NCBI RefSeq assembly: GCF_025567345.1
Contig: NZ_JAOQJS010000003.1
Location: forward strand, 361,216 to 425,215
DNA: 64,000 nt
Direction: 5' to 3'
Source: Coprococcus ammoniilyticus
GTDB lineage: Bacteria > Bacillota > Clostridia > Lachnospirales > Lachnospiraceae
The notes below the pieces were generated by a model. The model searched no databases, was not told where the DNA came from, and worked only from the letters and a program-made list of their open reading frames with translations. The position numbers and the translations under genes were made by a program. Positions 44,517-53,479 of the stretch are shown piece by piece (within the stretch, counting starts at the first letter, position 1; every line of letters starts with the position of its first letter).

Positions 44517-45809
44517 TTGCACCCCAGTACAATTATCCAGTTATTTACAATTATTCTATTGATCCTGTTGTCGGCATTCTTTTCTTCTGCCGAAACAGCT
44601 CTTACAACGGTCAATAAATTCACTCTGCGTTCAATGGCTGACAATGGGAACAAACGTGCTGCCAGAGTTCTTAAACTGATCTCTAACAGTGACAAACTAA
44701 TCAGCACAATATTAATAGGTAATAACATCGTGAATATTTCAGCTTCCGCTCTTGCAACAACACTTACCACTAATTTATTTGGAAGCAAGGCAGTCGGAAT
44801 CGCAACAGGAATCCTCACCCTTTTGATCCTGTTATTTGGTGAGATCACACCGAAAACGCTTGCCCAAAATAACAGTGTTAAAATGTCAATACTTTATGTG
44901 GACGTCGTACGGTTTCTGGTATATATCTTTACCCCATTTGTATTCATTATAAACAAGATCTCTCATGTTATTTTCTGGATCTTACGAATGGATACAAACG
45001 AAAGTGCCAAATCCATCACCGAAGATGAGCTGATCACTATGGTAAATGTCAGCGAGGAAGAAGGCGTTATCGAGAACAAAGAAAAGGAAATGATCACAAA
45101 CGTAGTGGACTTCGGAGATTCCCGTGTACGTGATATTATGATTCCCCGTGCCGATGTGACCATGGTTCCTGTTACTGCTTCTTATGATGAACTGCTGAAG
45201 CAGTATATGGAGGTTCCTTACACCAGACTTCCTGTTTATAAGGATTCCCGTGATAATGTCATCGGTATTCTGCATGTAAAAGATCTGTTCTTTTATAAAG
45301 CGACCCATGACATCAACAATTTTGATGTTGCAAAAATCATTCGTGAACCACTCTATGTGTATGAATTCCAGAAAACAAATGATCTTCTGACCAATATGAA
45401 ATCCAGCTCCAACTCCATCGGTATCGTGCTGGATGAATACGGTGTCAGTGTCGGCCTGATCTCCATGGAAGATCTGATTGAAGAGATCATCGGCGATATC
45501 AAGGATGAATACGACGATGCAGAACATAATAACATCGTAAAAATAGATGATACACACTACAGCATCGATGGTGGTATCAAGCTTGATGACTTAAACGATG
45601 CTCTGGATCTGGATATCGAATCCGAAGATTACGATTCCATCGGTGGCTATATCATTCAGTTATTAGATCACCTTCCTGCGGTCGGTGATACTGCATCCGA
45701 CGGAGTGATCTCCTGTAAAGTCACAAAACTAGATAAAAAACGTGTATCCAGAGTTCTTCTTGAAATCCTGCCACAGCCAGATACCGACAATGATGACGAC
45801 AACGAATAA
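44517..45809 (+). CDS. CNNM/CorC-type membrane protein with CBS domains (HlyC/CorC family)
   Basis: A 430-residue protein. The N-terminal DUF21/CNNM membrane domain has three to four helices (IIQLFTIILLILLSAFFSSAETAL at the start, quoted in parts). A CBS pair follows at about 205-330 (RDIMIPRADVTMVP and NVIGILHVKDLFF). The C-terminal CorC_HlyC domain has YDSIGGYIIQLLDHLP. Family members take part in magnesium or cobalt efflux and homeostasis. The start is TTG at 44517, with AGGAG 10 bases before; the next ATG (residue 42) would cut off the first helix. The old haemolysin annotation of this family is misleading. Confidence 0.92.
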   Translation: MHPSTIIQLFTIILLILLSAFFSSAETALTTVNKFTLRSMADNGNKRAARVLKLISNSDKLISTILIGNNIVNISASALATTLTTNLFGSKAVGIATGILTLLILLFGEITPKTLAQNNSVKMSILYVDVVRFLVYIFTPFVFIINKISHVIFWILRMDTNESAKSITEDELITMVNVSEEEGVIENKEKEMITNVVDFGDSRVRDIMIPRADVTMVPVTASYDELLKQYMEVPYTRLPVYKDSRDNVIGILHVKDLFFYKATHDINNFDVAKIIREPLYVYEFQKTNDLLTNMKSSSNSIGIVLDEYGVSVGLISMEDLIEEIIGDIKDEYDDAEHNNIVKIDDTHYSIDGGIKLDDLNDALDLDIESEDYDSIGGYIIQLLDHLPAVGDTASDGVISCKVTKLDKKRVSRVLLEILPQPDTDNDDDNE

Positions 45810-45914
45810 TAAAGTCTTGCCTTATATAACTTTTACCTGTACTAAAATGCCGGTATCGTGCAGGTATACAGATACCAACATAATTCTGAATTTATAAAAA
45901 TTCTGGCAAAACGC

Positions 45915-45943
45915 TTGTGTTGTGGTTTTTATTCCTATATAAT
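45915..45943 (+). promoter_or_regulatory. Promoter of the DUF1836 gene
   Basis: TTGTGT (45915-45920), a 17-base spacer and a perfect TATAAT (45938-45943). The leader is about 95 nt. Confidence 0.7.
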
Positions 45944-45959
45944 AGAATACTAAGGTTAT

Positions 45960-46001
45960 AAAGTCCTGTATTTCATATCATTTACATGAAAACAGGACTT
46001 T
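45960..46001 (+). promoter_or_regulatory. Leader hairpin upstream of the DUF1836 gene
   Basis: AAAGTCCTGT (about 45959-45969) pairs with ACAGGACTTT (45992-46001), extended inside by TTTCAT/ATGAAA. It begins about 10-15 bases after the predicted transcription start and is followed by only three T. It may be a 5' stabiliser or a weak attenuator. Confidence 0.5.
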
Positions 46002-46046
46002 CCTATAGAATTCATACAGATTTGGTTATGTTTGGGAGAGATTCTA

Positions 46047-46814
46047 ATGAATAAAAATATTACTCGCAGAAAAAAACTATTACAGATTGCAACTTCTCTA
46101 AGTTACATCGATCCGGATGAGATACCTGAAATCGATCTATATATGGATCAGCTAACAACCTTTATGGAGGATAAGCTGAACGCTAATAAGCGAAGTGAAG
46201 ATGACAAGACCATGACAAAGACCATGATCAACAATTATACAAAAAACAACCTTCTCCCGCCCCCCGACAAGAAGCGTTACTCCAAGGATCATCTGATCAT
46301 GCTGTTGTATATTTACTACCTCAAGAACTTTGTAAGTATCACTGATATCCAGACACTTCTTGCCCCGATGAACAACAACGACTGCTATAACGGCGAGTCC
46401 CCGGTCAATATCGAAGAGGTCTACCGCAAATTATTCAATTATGAGATTGATAACTATAACGATATTATCAAGAGCATTTTATCTACCTATGATAAGGCAT
46501 CCGATATGTATGATCCGGAAACAGACGCTTATCTTCATGATATGTGTATGGTATCTATGTTGTCAGTTGATGTCTATGTTAAGAAGAAATGTATCGAACA
46601 TCTGATTGATGATATGCATTCCGTTCAGGAACAAACATTAAAGCAGAATGCACAGAAGGCAAAAACTGCCGAGAAAACAAAGAGCACCGAGAAAGTTACC
46701 GTAACCGGCAAGGCAAAAACTGCCGAAAAGGTTACTGCAAACAGCAAAACGAAAGCTACGGAAAATACCAAAGCAAACAGAACAACGACCGGCAGTAAAA
46801 AAAGCGGACGCTAA
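46047..46814 (+). CDS. DUF1836 protein, putative DNA-binding regulator
   Basis: A 255-residue protein. Residues about 15-115 match the DUF1836 pattern: KTMINNYTKNNLLPPPDKKRYSKDHLIMLLYI, quoted here in parts as MINNYTKNNLLPPP and KKRYSKDHLIMLL. This resembles a MerR-like winged helix that reads DNA. The C-terminal 55 residues are a low-complexity Lys/Thr/Ala tail with repeated KTAEK units, probably disordered and DNA-binding. GGGAGAG precedes the ATG at 46047. Its targets are unknown. Confidence 0.82.
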   Translation: MNKNITRRKKLLQIATSLSYIDPDEIPEIDLYMDQLTTFMEDKLNANKRSEDDKTMTKTMINNYTKNNLLPPPDKKRYSKDHLIMLLYIYYLKNFVSITDIQTLLAPMNNNDCYNGESPVNIEEVYRKLFNYEIDNYNDIIKSILSTYDKASDMYDPETDAYLHDMCMVSMLSVDVYVKKKCIEHLIDDMHSVQEQTLKQNAQKAKTAEKTKSTEKVTVTGKAKTAEKVTANSKTKATENTKANRTTTGSKKSGR

Positions 46815-46917
46815 AGACAGCACCAAAGAATAAAAGCACGAACTTACCAGCAAAATAGATCCTTTGCACTAAATAAATACCGTTTTTCGGAAACAGACAT
46901 TTCTGTTCCGAAATAAC

Positions 46918-46966
46918 AAAAGGCTGAACGTCTTGCACAAAAATGTACAGAACATTCAGCCTTTTA
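46918..46966 (+). terminator. Terminator of the DUF1836 gene
   Basis: AAAAGGCTGAA (46918-46928) pairs with TTCAGCCTTTT (46955-46965). A second small hairpin, CGGAAACAG/CTGTTCCG, lies just before it near 46884-46912. The gap on to 47062 holds nothing else visible. Confidence 0.75.
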
Positions 46967-47062
46967 TTATATTTAAATCCACAACAGAAATCTTGAATTT
47001 TCCATACCTGTCATATCATTTTTCTTGCTACTAAGCAATTGATATTTTTATCATTTACAATT

Positions 47063-47877
47063 TTACCTGTTAAAATCACGGATCACAGCAAGTGCAGGCA
47101 GGGCATTTCCATCATAATCGAACAACGCCTGATTCGCCCACTCATTTCCTCCCGGTCCTTTTTCTCCGGTATATGCAAGTGCTGCTTCTGTCGCCCAACC
47201 ACATCCCGAAACCGGAATCCATGAAGGTTCCCAGTAATAGAAGCCTTCTCCACCCGGAATATCTGCGATTAGTTTCATAAGATCTTTCATAAATGAAGCC
47301 TGTCCTTCCTTTGTCATCGGATAATTCAGCTTCTATACAAGCTCCGGCTTTGTCGCCATTCCTTTTAACTGATCCAGCGTTTTACCCTCGCGATCACGAT
47401 AATCTTCCATCGTGCCGTGCCAGAACGGATAATAAGACAAACCTATAATGTCAAATGGTTCTGCTCGCTTTGTAAATTCGTCGAACCACTCCACATACAT
47501 CTCATTAAAGCCACCATTGTCCAGATGGATCATGATCGGAATATCCGCCTGAATCTCTCTCACTGCACGGATTCCTGCATTCAGATACTTTACGATCCGG
47601 TCAAACTCCGGTTTCTTACCGCTTGGCCAGAGCAGACCATTTGATATTTTTTTGCACGCCCGGCAAGAATAATCACTTTATTCAAACCATTCGTCTCTGC
47701 ACCATATAGAGTACCATCCGGCGCATATGGATCATTCCAAAGCCTTAACCTCACGGAATTTGTACCATATGCTTTCAAAATAGCAAATAAATCCTGTTCT
47801 ACACCATTATCATAATACTTCGCACCACAGACTTCTTCCTCCAGCAGGGTGGAAATATCCATTCCTTTTATAAACAT
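47063..47877 (-). pseudogene. Decayed GH53 endo-beta-1,4-galactanase
   Basis: Three consecutive pieces of one family-53 galactanase are readable. First, the N-terminus from the ATG at 47877, behind an intact AAGGAGG (FIKGMDISTLLEEEVCGAKYY, then SVRLRLWNDPYAPDG). Second, a middle piece in another frame (GLLWPSGKKPEFDR, IMIHLDNGGFNEMYVEWFDEF, DIIGLSYYPFWHGTMED). Third, the C-terminus after a TAG at 47333-47335 (EGFYYWEPSWIPVSGCGW, ANQALFDYDGNALPAL). Family comparison shows two internal deletions. One, between RAKKYQ and GLLWPSG, removes the part with the acid/base Glu (GNE motif). The other, between MATKPE and LNYPMTKEGQ, removes the nucleophile Glu region (ETAYG-like). It cannot encode an active enzyme. 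Confidence 0.88.
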
Positions 47878-48019
47878 AACATCCTCCTTTTAATACAGCT
47901 TCTGCCTATATATCTTTCAAAAATCAACTCCATACTTCCGCAGCCTGCTTTTACAGTTTTTTCTGCAGTCCTGCATTTATTAGACATCTTTTACGGAGCA
48001 GTACTGATGATCTTTTAAT

Positions 48020-48733
48020 TTATATTTTCCCTTTTATAATCATCACATTTTTTGCATCAACAGAGATTTTTCCGTTTACAACCTGTCCACTCAGAAGTTC
48101 TGTCCCATTCACATTCAGAAGTTCTGCCACCACATCGCCCTCATTGATATAAAAGGCATAACGGTATGTATCCGTATAACGCTCATGATATTCCACGTTC
48201 TCAGGCAGTTCCTTTATCCGGATTCCGGCATTTGTAATCAACTCTTTGATCAGTTCTGTCATTGATACCTGATCCAGTCTGCAATCCGTATAATATGCCC
48301 ATCCGACTCCGGTCTGTTTTCTGGTTGTTGCCGCTTCCCCTGCATGGAAATCCTCCACATAAGTTCCAAGAATCTCTGCATCTTGCACCCGGATTTGTTC
48401 TGCATAATCTTTTACAGTTTCCTGTTTTTTATTTGAAAACGTCACATAATTCTTACCATTTGGATAATATGTATCCAGTTCCTCTATCGTTACACCAAAC
48501 AATTCATTTAAACCACTTCCCGGGAAACCGCCCAGATAACAGAGTGTGTTATAGTCATGCCAGTTCACAAGTCCCGGAGCACTCTCCATCAGCATAAACG
48601 GACGATCCTTTTTCATTGAGCGCATCACTGCATGGTCAAATGCACTTCTTGTAAATGTATCTGTTAAGCTCTCATAATCATTATGAAATCTCGGATAGGA
48701 ATCCCACGAGATCACATCTAGCTTGTCTGTCAT
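48020..48733 (-). pseudogene. Decayed GH42 beta-galactosidase, 5' and internal deletions
   Basis: A 237-codon frame made of joined pieces of a family-42 beta-galactosidase. KLDVISWDSYPRFHND and PFMLMESAPGLVNW belong to the middle of the catalytic barrel; the Glu of MLMES is the nucleophile position. The sequence then jumps directly to DYNTLCYLGGFPGSGLNELFG, which belongs to the later trimerisation domain, followed by the normal end of the protein. Full-length enzymes have about 650-690 residues. The N-terminal 250 or so and a further block of about 170-200 residues are missing, including the acid/base residue. A frame-capable but surely inactive remnant, near the GH53 remnant and upstream of a LacI-type regulator. 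Confidence 0.82.
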
Positions 48734-48828
48734 CTTCCAGCAAACATTGATTCTACATTTTTCATTTTCATAACTTCTACCTCTTATCTTTCTTTTATAT
48801 TCAGCGCGGATGCGCCACCCTACAAACT

Positions 48829-48999
48829 TTAATTATATTTATCCAAAGAAAAAAATTCTCTCGTAGCTAACATATAGCACCATATAGATCCATCTTTAAC
48901 CCTTATAAAATATGCTTTTTTCTTCTGGTCATGATTCCAGCTCACAATCTCATCATCATCGATAGTTACTGTTATTCCTTTGTTCATTACAAATTCCAT
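48829..48999 (-). CDS. Small hypothetical protein (56 residues)
   Basis: The frame MEFVMNKGITVTIDDDEIVSW continues to a basic and aromatic end (YFIRVKDGSIWCYML). AAAGGTGG lies before the ATG at 48999; the frame continues upstream to 49059 without a better start. I recognise no family. It is placed between gene wreckage and a regulator, so it may be real or a remnant. Confidence 0.4.
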   Translation of the reverse strand: MEFVMNKGITVTIDDDEIVSWNHDQKKKAYFIRVKDGSIWCYMLATREFFSLDKYN

Positions 49000-49124
49000 A
49001 AAAACCCACCTTTCTCTACCCCCTATTATTTTACTAATCCTTTTTATAGCGGAGCGCATCGACCTTTGACACGCTCCAAGAAAAAGGATGGGAACTCATG
49101 CGTTGAGAGGGGGAAAACAATGCA

Positions 49125-49172
49125 TAAAAAAAAGTAAGTACAACACACAATTCATGTGTTGCACTTACTTTA
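49125..49172 (-). terminator. Terminator of the LacI-type regulator gene
   Basis: AAGTAAGT-A-CAACACA (49132-49147) pairs with TGTGTTG-C-ACTTACTT (49155-49170) around one mismatch. Seven to eight T follow on the minus strand. Confidence 0.8.
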
Positions 49173-49184
49173 CAACGAATAATT

Positions 49185-50189
49185 TTATTTTTCTGTGTAT
49201 TCCATACAGGATTCCCTGACGACCAGATTACATGGAATCTCCGCCTTTAACGGGGTACGGATACTAAGGTTTGATGCCGCATAGATCAGATTAGCACCAT
49301 GCTGTCCCATATCATATGCCGGAGCATTTACCGTTGTAAGTGCAGGAACTGTATATTCACTAAGCTCTGTATTATTAAAGCCAACAAGTGATATATCCTC
49401 CGGCACTTCCATGTCCGCTTCCTTGAATGCCTTTAATGCTCCTACTGCAAGAGCGTCACTGGCTGCAAAGATTGCTGTCGGATGTTCTTCAGAAGTTGCG
49501 ATCACCTTACCCATCTCATAACCGGAGAATGTATTGAAGCTTCCCTCATACAGATATTTCTCGTATGGAAGATTCTTTTCTTTCATATATGCAATGTATT
49601 CTTCCAGTCTTGGATCAACCAGAAGCTCATGATTTCCCACATACTCTTTACCACCCATAAATCCAATCTTGCGATGTCCCAGATGGTACAGATAATCAAG
49701 CGCATCCCTTACTGCCTGTTTAAAGTCCATCGTTAGAGAAGTAATATTATAATGCTCCACCCTCATATCCAGAAATACAATATTACTGCATATCTCTATA
49801 AATGATTTTACTTCCTCCTGCGCAAACTTACCCAGGCAGATAATTCCATCACAACCACGCAGCATGTCCAGATAGTTGCTGTCATTCCGAAATACCCGAA
49901 CCAGTTCAATCGACTGGCTGATACAGAAATCCTCGATTCCCTTTCTTGCGGACAGATAATAGCTATCTTTCATCTCATCCTCTGCTGAAAACCAAAGCAC
50001 AAGCCCAAGCTGGAATGATTTCTTTAATCTGGCTGACTTTTTCTTTGTATAATGCAATTCTTTCGCTGTCCGAAGGACTCTTTCCTTTGTCTCCGGTAAA
50101 ACATTTAATGTCGGATCATCGTTCAAAATTCTTGAAACTGTAGCCGGTGACACATTTGCCTGTCTCGCAATATCCTTGATTGTCGTCAT
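49185..50189 (-). CDS. LacI/GalR-family transcriptional regulator
   Basis: A 334-residue repressor. The N-terminal helix-turn-helix is TTIKDIARQANVSPATVSRIL, followed by a hinge helix region around KELHYTKKK. The periplasmic-binding-protein-like effector domain has RKIGFMGGKEYVGNHELLVD and AIFAASDALAVGALKAF. Ribosome site AGAGGT. It is divergent from galK, and the region between holds several TTTACTAAA-type sequences, so galactose genes are the probable target and the effector a galactose-derived sugar. Named only as family because the exact orthologue (GalR) is not proven. Confidence 0.93.
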   Translation of the reverse strand: MTTIKDIARQANVSPATVSRILNDDPTLNVLPETKERVLRTAKELHYTKKKSARLKKSFQLGLVLWFSAEDEMKDSYYLSARKGIEDFCISQSIELVRVFRNDSNYLDMLRGCDGIICLGKFAQEEVKSFIEICSNIVFLDMRVEHYNITSLTMDFKQAVRDALDYLYHLGHRKIGFMGGKEYVGNHELLVDPRLEEYIAYMKEKNLPYEKYLYEGSFNTFSGYEMGKVIATSEEHPTAIFAASDALAVGALKAFKEADMEVPEDISLVGFNNTELSEYTVPALTTVNAPAYDMGQHGANLIYAASNLSIRTPLKAEIPCNLVVRESCMEYTEK

Positions 50190-50223
50190 AATATACCTCT
50201 TTACTCCATATTTATTGGATAAA

Positions 50224-50243
50224 TTTACTATATTTTTACTAAC
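50224..50243. promoter_or_regulatory. Imperfect operator-like sites on the regulator side
   Basis: TTTACTATA (50224-50232) and TTTACTAAC (50235-50243) resemble the TTTACTAAA sites near galK with one or two changes each. They lie in the promoter region of the LacI-type gene and could give autoregulation. Confidence 0.35.
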
Positions 50244-50291
50244 CTAGTGTAACAGATTTTTTTTTATTTTTCAATTACTTTTTCGGTAAAT

Positions 50292-50323
50292 CTTTACTAA
50301 AGTGTTGTTGACATTTTACTAAA
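50292..50323. promoter_or_regulatory. Pair of LacI-type operators flanking the galK -35 box
   Basis: CTTTACTAAAG (50292-50302) is an odd-length perfect palindrome. TTTACTAAA appears again at 50315-50323, in the spacer of the galK promoter. Their centres (50297 and 50319) are 22 bases apart, two helical turns. Position and symmetry fit repression of galK by the adjacent regulator. Confidence 0.6.
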
Positions 50324-50336
50324 CATATGTTATCCT
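50308..50336 (+). promoter_or_regulatory. Promoter of galK
   Basis: Perfect TTGACA (50308-50313), 17-base spacer, TATCCT (50331-50336). The leader to the ATG is about 110 nt. Confidence 0.8.
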
Positions 50337-50454
50337 GTCACTATAAAGAACAAACAGACTTAGAAAAACAGACACATCTATACAAGTAAACACATTTACG
50401 CACCGTACAGATGTAAGCACATCAATTATCATGTATGATCAGGAGGATAAACAT

Positions 50455-51735
50455 ATGAAACATGCATCTGAATTAATAAAAAACTTTGAATCAGAACAGT
50501 ACAATGAATTATTAACCGATATCTATGTCGATGAGCATCTGCTCGCTTATCAGAATGGCAGATATATCGCCGCTCTTCAGAAATTCATCAAAGATTTCGG
50601 AGACACAGAGGTATCTATCTTCTCCGCTCCGGGTAGAAGTGAAGTAGGCGGAAATCATACTGATCATCAGCACGGTCAGGTACTTGCCGCATCTATCAAT
50701 CTGGATGCGATTGCCATCGTTGCAAAGACTTCCGATGATAAGATCCAGGTTATCTCAGACGGATATGATCTCATTACAATCGACGCATCCGACCTTTCTC
50801 TTGTAGAAAGTGAAAAAGAAACAACAACGGCTCTGATCAAGGGTGTTGCTGCCGGATTAAAGGAACACGGACACGCTGTCGGCGGCTTCAAAGCATATAT
50901 CACCAGTGATGTACTGATTGGTGCCGGTCTTTCATCTTCTGCAGCATTCGAAACAATCATCGGAACCATCTTGTCGGGACTTTATAATAATGGTTCCGTA
51001 TCTGCAATCGAGATCGCGATCATCGGCCAGTATGCAGAAAATGTATACTTCGGAAAACCTTGCGGCCTGATGGATCAGATGGCATCTTCCGTCGGAAATC
51101 TTGTACATATCGACTTTGCAGATCCAGCCGATCCTATTGTTGAAAAGATCGACTTTGATATGGCAAAGAGCGGTTACAGTCTCTGTATCACTGATACAAA
51201 GGGCTCTCATGTAGATCTGACTGCTGACTATGCTGCAGTTCCTGCCGAGATGTGTGCCGTTGCGGAGATGCTTGGCAAACCGGTATTAAACGAATTAAGC
51301 GAACAGGATATTATCGACCACATGGCTGACATCCGCACCAAACTCGGCGACCGTTACCTGCTTCGTGCCCTTCACTATTTTGAAGAAGTAAAACGGGTAG
51401 AAATTCAGGTTGCTTCCCTGACAAAGGGTGATATGCCTGCATTCCTTGCAGCGGTTAAAGCATCCGGTGATTCTTCTTTCAAATATTTGCAGAACGTATA
51501 TACGAATAAAGATATTCAGGCTCAGAATGTATCTGTTGCTCTGGCTGTCAGTGATATCACACTTGGAAGTCACGGAGTCAGCCGTGTTCACGGCGGTGGA
51601 TTTGCCGGAACTATTCAGGCATTTGTAGAAAACGATACTGTTGAGACGTATCGCCAGGCTATGGATCACGTATTTGGCGGAGGCTCCTGCCATGTACTGA
51701 AGATCCGTAAATACGGCGGTATGCAGGTACTGTAA
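50455..51735 (+). CDS. galK: Galactokinase
   Basis: A 426-residue GHMP kinase that phosphorylates galactose at C1 with ATP, the first Leloir step. The galactokinase signature is SAPGRSEVGGNHTDHQHG, where G-N-H-T-D-H contacts the sugar. The ATP-binding glycine/serine loop is IGAGLSSSAAFET. The third GHMP motif is RVHGGGFAGTIQAF. The start is the ATG at 50455 behind AGGAGG; a frame opening 24 bases earlier would include the ribosome site. Expressed under the LacI-type regulator with galT downstream. Confidence 0.96.
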   Translation: MKHASELIKNFESEQYNELLTDIYVDEHLLAYQNGRYIAALQKFIKDFGDTEVSIFSAPGRSEVGGNHTDHQHGQVLAASINLDAIAIVAKTSDDKIQVISDGYDLITIDASDLSLVESEKETTTALIKGVAAGLKEHGHAVGGFKAYITSDVLIGAGLSSSAAFETIIGTILSGLYNNGSVSAIEIAIIGQYAENVYFGKPCGLMDQMASSVGNLVHIDFADPADPIVEKIDFDMAKSGYSLCITDTKGSHVDLTADYAAVPAEMCAVAEMLGKPVLNELSEQDIIDHMADIRTKLGDRYLLRALHYFEEVKRVEIQVASLTKGDMPAFLAAVKASGDSSFKYLQNVYTNKDIQAQNVSVALAVSDITLGSHGVSRVHGGGFAGTIQAFVENDTVETYRQAMDHVFGGGSCHVLKIRKYGGMQVL

Positions 51736-51744
51736 AACAGACAA

Positions 51745-51902
51745 CATGATATAATGAATGCAAAATCACTTGCTTGCAAGGGGCTGATTTTGCGAAATGC
51801 ATTGAATGCGCGAAGCACATGATATAATGAACGCAAAATTATTTGCTCGCAAGGATGCTGATTTTGCGGAATGCATTGAGTGAGCTATGCTCACGATATA
51901 AT
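51745..51902 (+). repeat. Tandem 73-74 bp repeat between galK and galT
   Basis: Two full units and the start of a third begin with CATGATATAATGAA (51745, 51818) and CACGATATAAT (near 51892-51902). Each unit then has a small hairpin, GCAAAATCA...TGATTTTGC in unit 1 and GCAAAATTA...TGATTTTGC in unit 2 (U-G pair keeps the stem). Each ends in AATGCATTGAATGC or AATGCATTGAGTGA. Every unit contains a perfect TATAAT, with TTGAA/TTGAG 15-16 bases upstream, so the array might be duplicated weak promoters for galT or an intercistronic processing region. Confidence 0.8.
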
Positions 51903-51928
51903 AACAAATTTTATGGGAGGTTATGACT

Positions 51929-53416
51929 ATGATAGAAACATATATCAAAGAATTGGTTACTTATGGTTTAAACAAAGGACTTGTAGATCCTGCAGACGAA
52001 ATATATGTTACAAACCGTCTGCTAGAGTTATTCGACGTTCAGGAATACAACGAACCGGCTGAGATTCCATCCCGTCCGCTCGTTGATATCTTAAACGATA
52101 TGTTAGATTATGCATACCAGCACAAGCTGATGGAGGATGACACGATCACAAACCGTGATCTTTTCGATACAAAGATTATGGGTATGCTCACTCCTGCTCC
52201 ATCTGTTGTACGGAAAATATTTGCTGATAAATATGCCGTATCCCCAAAGGAAGCAACGAATTATTATTATGCTTTCAGTAAGGCTACAAACTATATTCGT
52301 GAAGATCGTATCGCAAAGGATGAAAAATGGATTACGGAAACGGAATACGGTCCGATTGATATTACGATCAACCTGTCCAAGCCGGAGAAAGACCCAAGAG
52401 ATATCGCGAAAGCAGGAAAGGCAAAGAAATCCGGTTATCCAGCCTGTCTGCTCTGCCGTGAAAACGAAGGTTATGCCGGACATTTCTCACATCCTGCCAG
52501 ACAGAACCACAGGATCATTCCTATTACCTTAGATGGACAGGCATATTACTTACAGTACTCCCCTTATGTGTACTACAACGAGCACTGTATTATCTTTAAT
52601 GCAAATCACACACCAATGAAGATTGACCACGCTGCGTTTGTAAAGCTACTTGATTTTGTCCGGTTGTTCCCTCACTATACAGCCGGCTCCAACGCAGATC
52701 TTCCGATCGTTGGCGGTTCCATTTTAAGCCATGACCATTTTCAGGGTGGCGGCTATACATTTGCAATGGCAAAGGCTCCATATGAATCAAACTTTACTTT
52801 ACCTGGTTACGAAGACCTGACAGCCGGTATCGTCAAATGGCCTATGTCTGTTATCCGTCTTCAGGGTTCTGATCCTGCACGTATCGCAGATGCAGCAGAT
52901 CACATCCTGACAGCATGGAGAAATTACACAGACGAAGCTGCATATATCTACGCTTACACAGACGATACTCCACATAACACGATTACTCCGATCGCAAGAA
53001 TGCATGGAGATCTGTTCGAACTGGATCTGGTACTTCGTAACAACATCACAACCGAAGAATGTCCGATGGGGCTCTACCACCCACACAGCCAGTATCATCA
53101 TATTAAGAAGGAAAATATCGGTCTGATCGAGGTTATGGGTCTGGCTGTTCTTCCTGCAAGATTAAAAGGTGAAATGTCAGAGCTTGAGGATGCAATCTTA
53201 AATCACAAGGACATCCGTGCAAATGAAGCTATCGAAAAACATGCAGACTGGGTTGATGAATGGATTGGAAATTATGACATTACTCCGGAAAATATCCATG
53301 GAATCATCCAGAACGAGATCGGCAAGGTATTCTCAAAAGTTCTGGAATGCTCCGGTGTATACAAAAATACCACCGAAGGCAGAGAAGCCTTCATGCGCTT
53401 TGTAAATACCCTTTAA
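51929..53416 (+). CDS. galT: Galactose-1-phosphate uridylyltransferase, Firmicute class 2
   Basis: A 495-residue enzyme that swaps UMP between UDP-glucose and galactose 1-phosphate, the second Leloir step. The active-site motif HxHxQ appears as SILSHDHFQGG, whose second His is uridylylated. Other blocks are SHPARQNHRIIP and GLYHPHSQYHHIKKENIGLIE, quoted in parts. The Cys pair CLLC may bind metal. GGGAGG is 8 bases before the ATG at 51929; another ATG at 51923 is too close. The sequence type is that of Bacillus/Lactobacillus GalT, about 495 residues, not the E. coli type of 348. Confidence 0.96.
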   Translation: MIETYIKELVTYGLNKGLVDPADEIYVTNRLLELFDVQEYNEPAEIPSRPLVDILNDMLDYAYQHKLMEDDTITNRDLFDTKIMGMLTPAPSVVRKIFADKYAVSPKEATNYYYAFSKATNYIREDRIAKDEKWITETEYGPIDITINLSKPEKDPRDIAKAGKAKKSGYPACLLCRENEGYAGHFSHPARQNHRIIPITLDGQAYYLQYSPYVYYNEHCIIFNANHTPMKIDHAAFVKLLDFVRLFPHYTAGSNADLPIVGGSILSHDHFQGGGYTFAMAKAPYESNFTLPGYEDLTAGIVKWPMSVIRLQGSDPARIADAADHILTAWRNYTDEAAYIYAYTDDTPHNTITPIARMHGDLFELDLVLRNNITTEECPMGLYHPHSQYHHIKKENIGLIEVMGLAVLPARLKGEMSELEDAILNHKDIRANEAIEKHADWVDEWIGNYDITPENIHGIIQNEIGKVFSKVLECSGVYKNTTEGREAFMRFVNTL

Positions 53417-53479
53417 TCCCCGCTTCGCTTCCTAATACCAAATATATAGGGGATTTTCTTCCCGCATAGTAGGGCAAAA

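Noticed and set aside
47641..47660. Sequencing error as the cause of the broken GH53 gene
   Set aside because: A single base error could explain one frame change, but family comparison also shows loss of two whole segments, which an error cannot produce.
51745..51902. CRISPR-like array
   Set aside because: Only two and a bit units that abut directly without unique spacers, and no cas genes nearby.
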